Positions 62,956 to 64,000 of a stretch of 64,000 nucleotides of DNA are shown piece by piece (position 1 is the stretch's first letter; the number at the start of each line of letters is the position of its first letter). The position numbers were made by a program, and so were the translations under genes. The DNA is from Paracoccus ravus (GTDB lineage: Bacteria; Pseudomonadota; Alphaproteobacteria; Rhodobacterales; Rhodobacteraceae). The DNA is taken from positions 62,001-126,000 of the forward strand of contig NZ_SDEB01000004.1 in NCBI RefSeq assembly GCF_004522175.1, read 5' to 3'. The notes under the pieces were generated by a model. It was not told where the DNA came from. It ran no database searches and saw only the letters and a program-made list of their open reading frames with translations.

Positions 62956-64000
62956 TCAGCCTTCGATGAAATGCGGCTTGAACCGCGACAGGTTGTGGGT
63001 GATCCGGGCGCGATCTTCGCGCAGGCCGATGCCCGCGCAACTCTCGCCCACCATCCATGCGCCGATGACCGGATGGAAGCCCTCGAATTCGGGCAGGGGG
63101 GCGAGGCCCTGCAGGATCATCGGATGATGCGAATAGGTCTCGTCCTGCGTATGGGCGGTGGCATGACCGGATTCGAAGATCGTGACCCCGGCCCCCTCGC
63201 GCGAGAAGATCGGCTTGGTGACATGGCCCGCCGCGAGAAGCGGCCTTGCCGCCTCGAATGCTTTGGCGACCTGCGACGCGGGCACCCCACCGGTGATCGC
63301 GTCCCGCACGTCGTCGAGGAAGAAGGCGGGCAGCAGGTTCGGATGGCCGGGGAACATCTGCCAGAGCAGCGGCAGAAGCCCCTTGTTCGACAGGATCGCC
63401 TTCCATGGCGGCTCGATGAAGCGCGCGCCCGAAGGCGCGAGATGCGCCGCGAAATCGTCGCGCAGCATGTCCTCCCACGGGTAAAGCTTGAACAATGCGC
63501 CGATCACGCGGGATTCCGCATCGGCGAATTGGCCGTCCTCGGTCAGGCCGATCTGCGCAAGATCGGTGAAATGCGCGCCGAGGCCTGCCTCGCGCGCGGC
63601 CCATGCGAGGGTCTCGACGGTTGCGTAATCCTCGGGGTTTTCGGCATCTGCCGCAAAATGCACGTTCTCGCCGGGGGCGAAGATTTCGGCGAAACGGGCG
63701 ACCAGCGCCTCGTGGATGCCGTTGAACTGGTCTGTGTCGCCGCCCAAAACGCCGAGCGCCTGCTGCTGCTCGAACCAGAGCCATTGGAACGAGGCCGATT
63801 CGTAGAGCGAGGTCGGCGTATCGGCATTATATTCCAGCATCTTCGCCGGACCCTTGCCGTCATAGGCCAGATCAAAGCGGCCATAAAGCTCGGGCTCACC
63901 CGCGACCCAGCTTGCGGCGACAAGGTCGCGATGCTCGGGCGGGATGGCAAGGCGGTCCAGCCATTCCTCGCTTTGGATCGCGGTGCCGACAGCCTCGCGG
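62956..64000 (-). CDS. ygiC: Glutathionylspermidine synthase-like ATP-grasp protein (YgiC type), partial
   Basis: The gene runs off the window end; 347 codons of the 3' part are visible. The product belongs to the glutathionylspermidine synthase preATP-grasp/ATP-grasp family. Seen: LAYDGKGPAKMLEYNADTPTSLYESASFQWLWFEQQQ, FIEPPWKAILSNKGLLPLLWQMFPGHPNLLPAFF, VTKPIFSREGAGVTIFESGHATAHTQDETYSHHPMILQG and a closing VIGAWMVGESCAGIGLREDRARITHNLSRFKPHFIEG. YgiC-type proteins lack the amidase domain and have peptide-ligase-like activity of unknown physiological substrate. An internal ATG at 63840 is not the start, because coding homology continues to base 64000. Confidence 0.93.
   Translation of the reverse strand, partial: REAVGTAIQSEEWLDRLAIPPEHRDLVAASWVAGEPELYGRFDLAYDGKGPAKMLEYNADTPTSLYESASFQWLWFEQQQALGVLGGDTDQFNGIHEALVARFAEIFAPGENVHFAADAENPEDYATVETLAWAAREAGLGAHFTDLAQIGLTEDGQFADAESRVIGALFKLYPWEDMLRDDFAAHLAPSGARFIEPPWKAILSNKGLLPLLWQMFPGHPNLLPAFFLDDVRDAITGGVPASQVAKAFEAARPLLAAGHVTKPIFSREGAGVTIFESGHATAHTQDETYSHHPMILQGLAPLPEFEGFHPVIGAWMVGESCAGIGLREDRARITHNLSRFKPHFIEG

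Overview
The window looks like a chromosomal segment of a GC-rich alphaproteobacterium of the Rhodobacteraceae, most like Paracoccus or Rhodobacter. This is inferred from the strong G/C third-position bias, a dnaG-rpoD pair, an FMN-type LldD, fused-type PntA, an mreBCD-mrdA-rodA cluster near leuA, an Entner-Doudoroff aldolase, a BLUF photoreceptor and several Rhodobacterales-type small proteins. No rRNA, tRNA, CRISPR array, prophage or intact insertion sequence was found. Nearly all of it is ordinary core genome.

Layout. 1-5.1 kb: rplY, lldD, a lipoprotein, a TetR regulator and dnaG. 5.1-7.8 kb: a 13-bp tandem repeat array carrying GANTC (CcrM-type) sites in the rpoD promoter region, then rpoD with a BLUF blue-light sensor gene 4 nt behind it. 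7.9-12.9 kb: rmuC, a polyamine-type ABC transporter (potB-potC-potA, no binding protein) and a small secreted protein. 12.9-17.2 kb: yjbR, then the overlapping run cysS-cimA-squalene/phytoene-synthase-like gene. 17.2-24.4 kb: eno, an EEP-family hydrolase, selO, an SMR efflux gene, obg-proB and an acyltransferase. 24.4-33.8 kb: pepN, an alanine-repeat membrane protein, glcB, pntA-pntB and an ACT-domain protein. 33.8-37.2 kb: an L,D-transpeptidase, DUF3422, a 24-residue lipoprotein overlapping an ArsC/YffB-like gene, and YitT.

37.2-38.3 kb is the only real gene desert. It holds a multiply frameshifted IS256-type transposase relict and ten perfect CGACAT repeats. A di-haem cytochrome c follows.

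39.2-46.3 kb is a coherent pyrimidine-degradation and uptake locus: a binding protein, two permeases, an ATPase, dihydropyrimidinase and N-carbamoyl-beta-alanine amidohydrolase on the minus strand. A rutR homologue is divergent, and a near-perfect RutR operator lies in the shared intergenic region. 46.3-54.4 kb: manC, then the rod-shape operon mreB-mreC-mreD-mrdA-rodA with ghrA appended. 54.6-64 kb: a glycosyltransferase, leuA, purD, xseA, an MFS transporter, eda, and a ygiB-ygiC pair cut by the window end.

The most interesting element is the leuA leader. A probably leaderless 32-codon mini-gene contains a Leu-Leu-Leu-Leu run. That Leu-codon run is complementary (13 Watson-Crick pairs) to the leuA Shine-Dalgarno region, and it lacks a convincing U-tract terminator. 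This suggests attenuation at the level of leuA translation rather than transcription termination.
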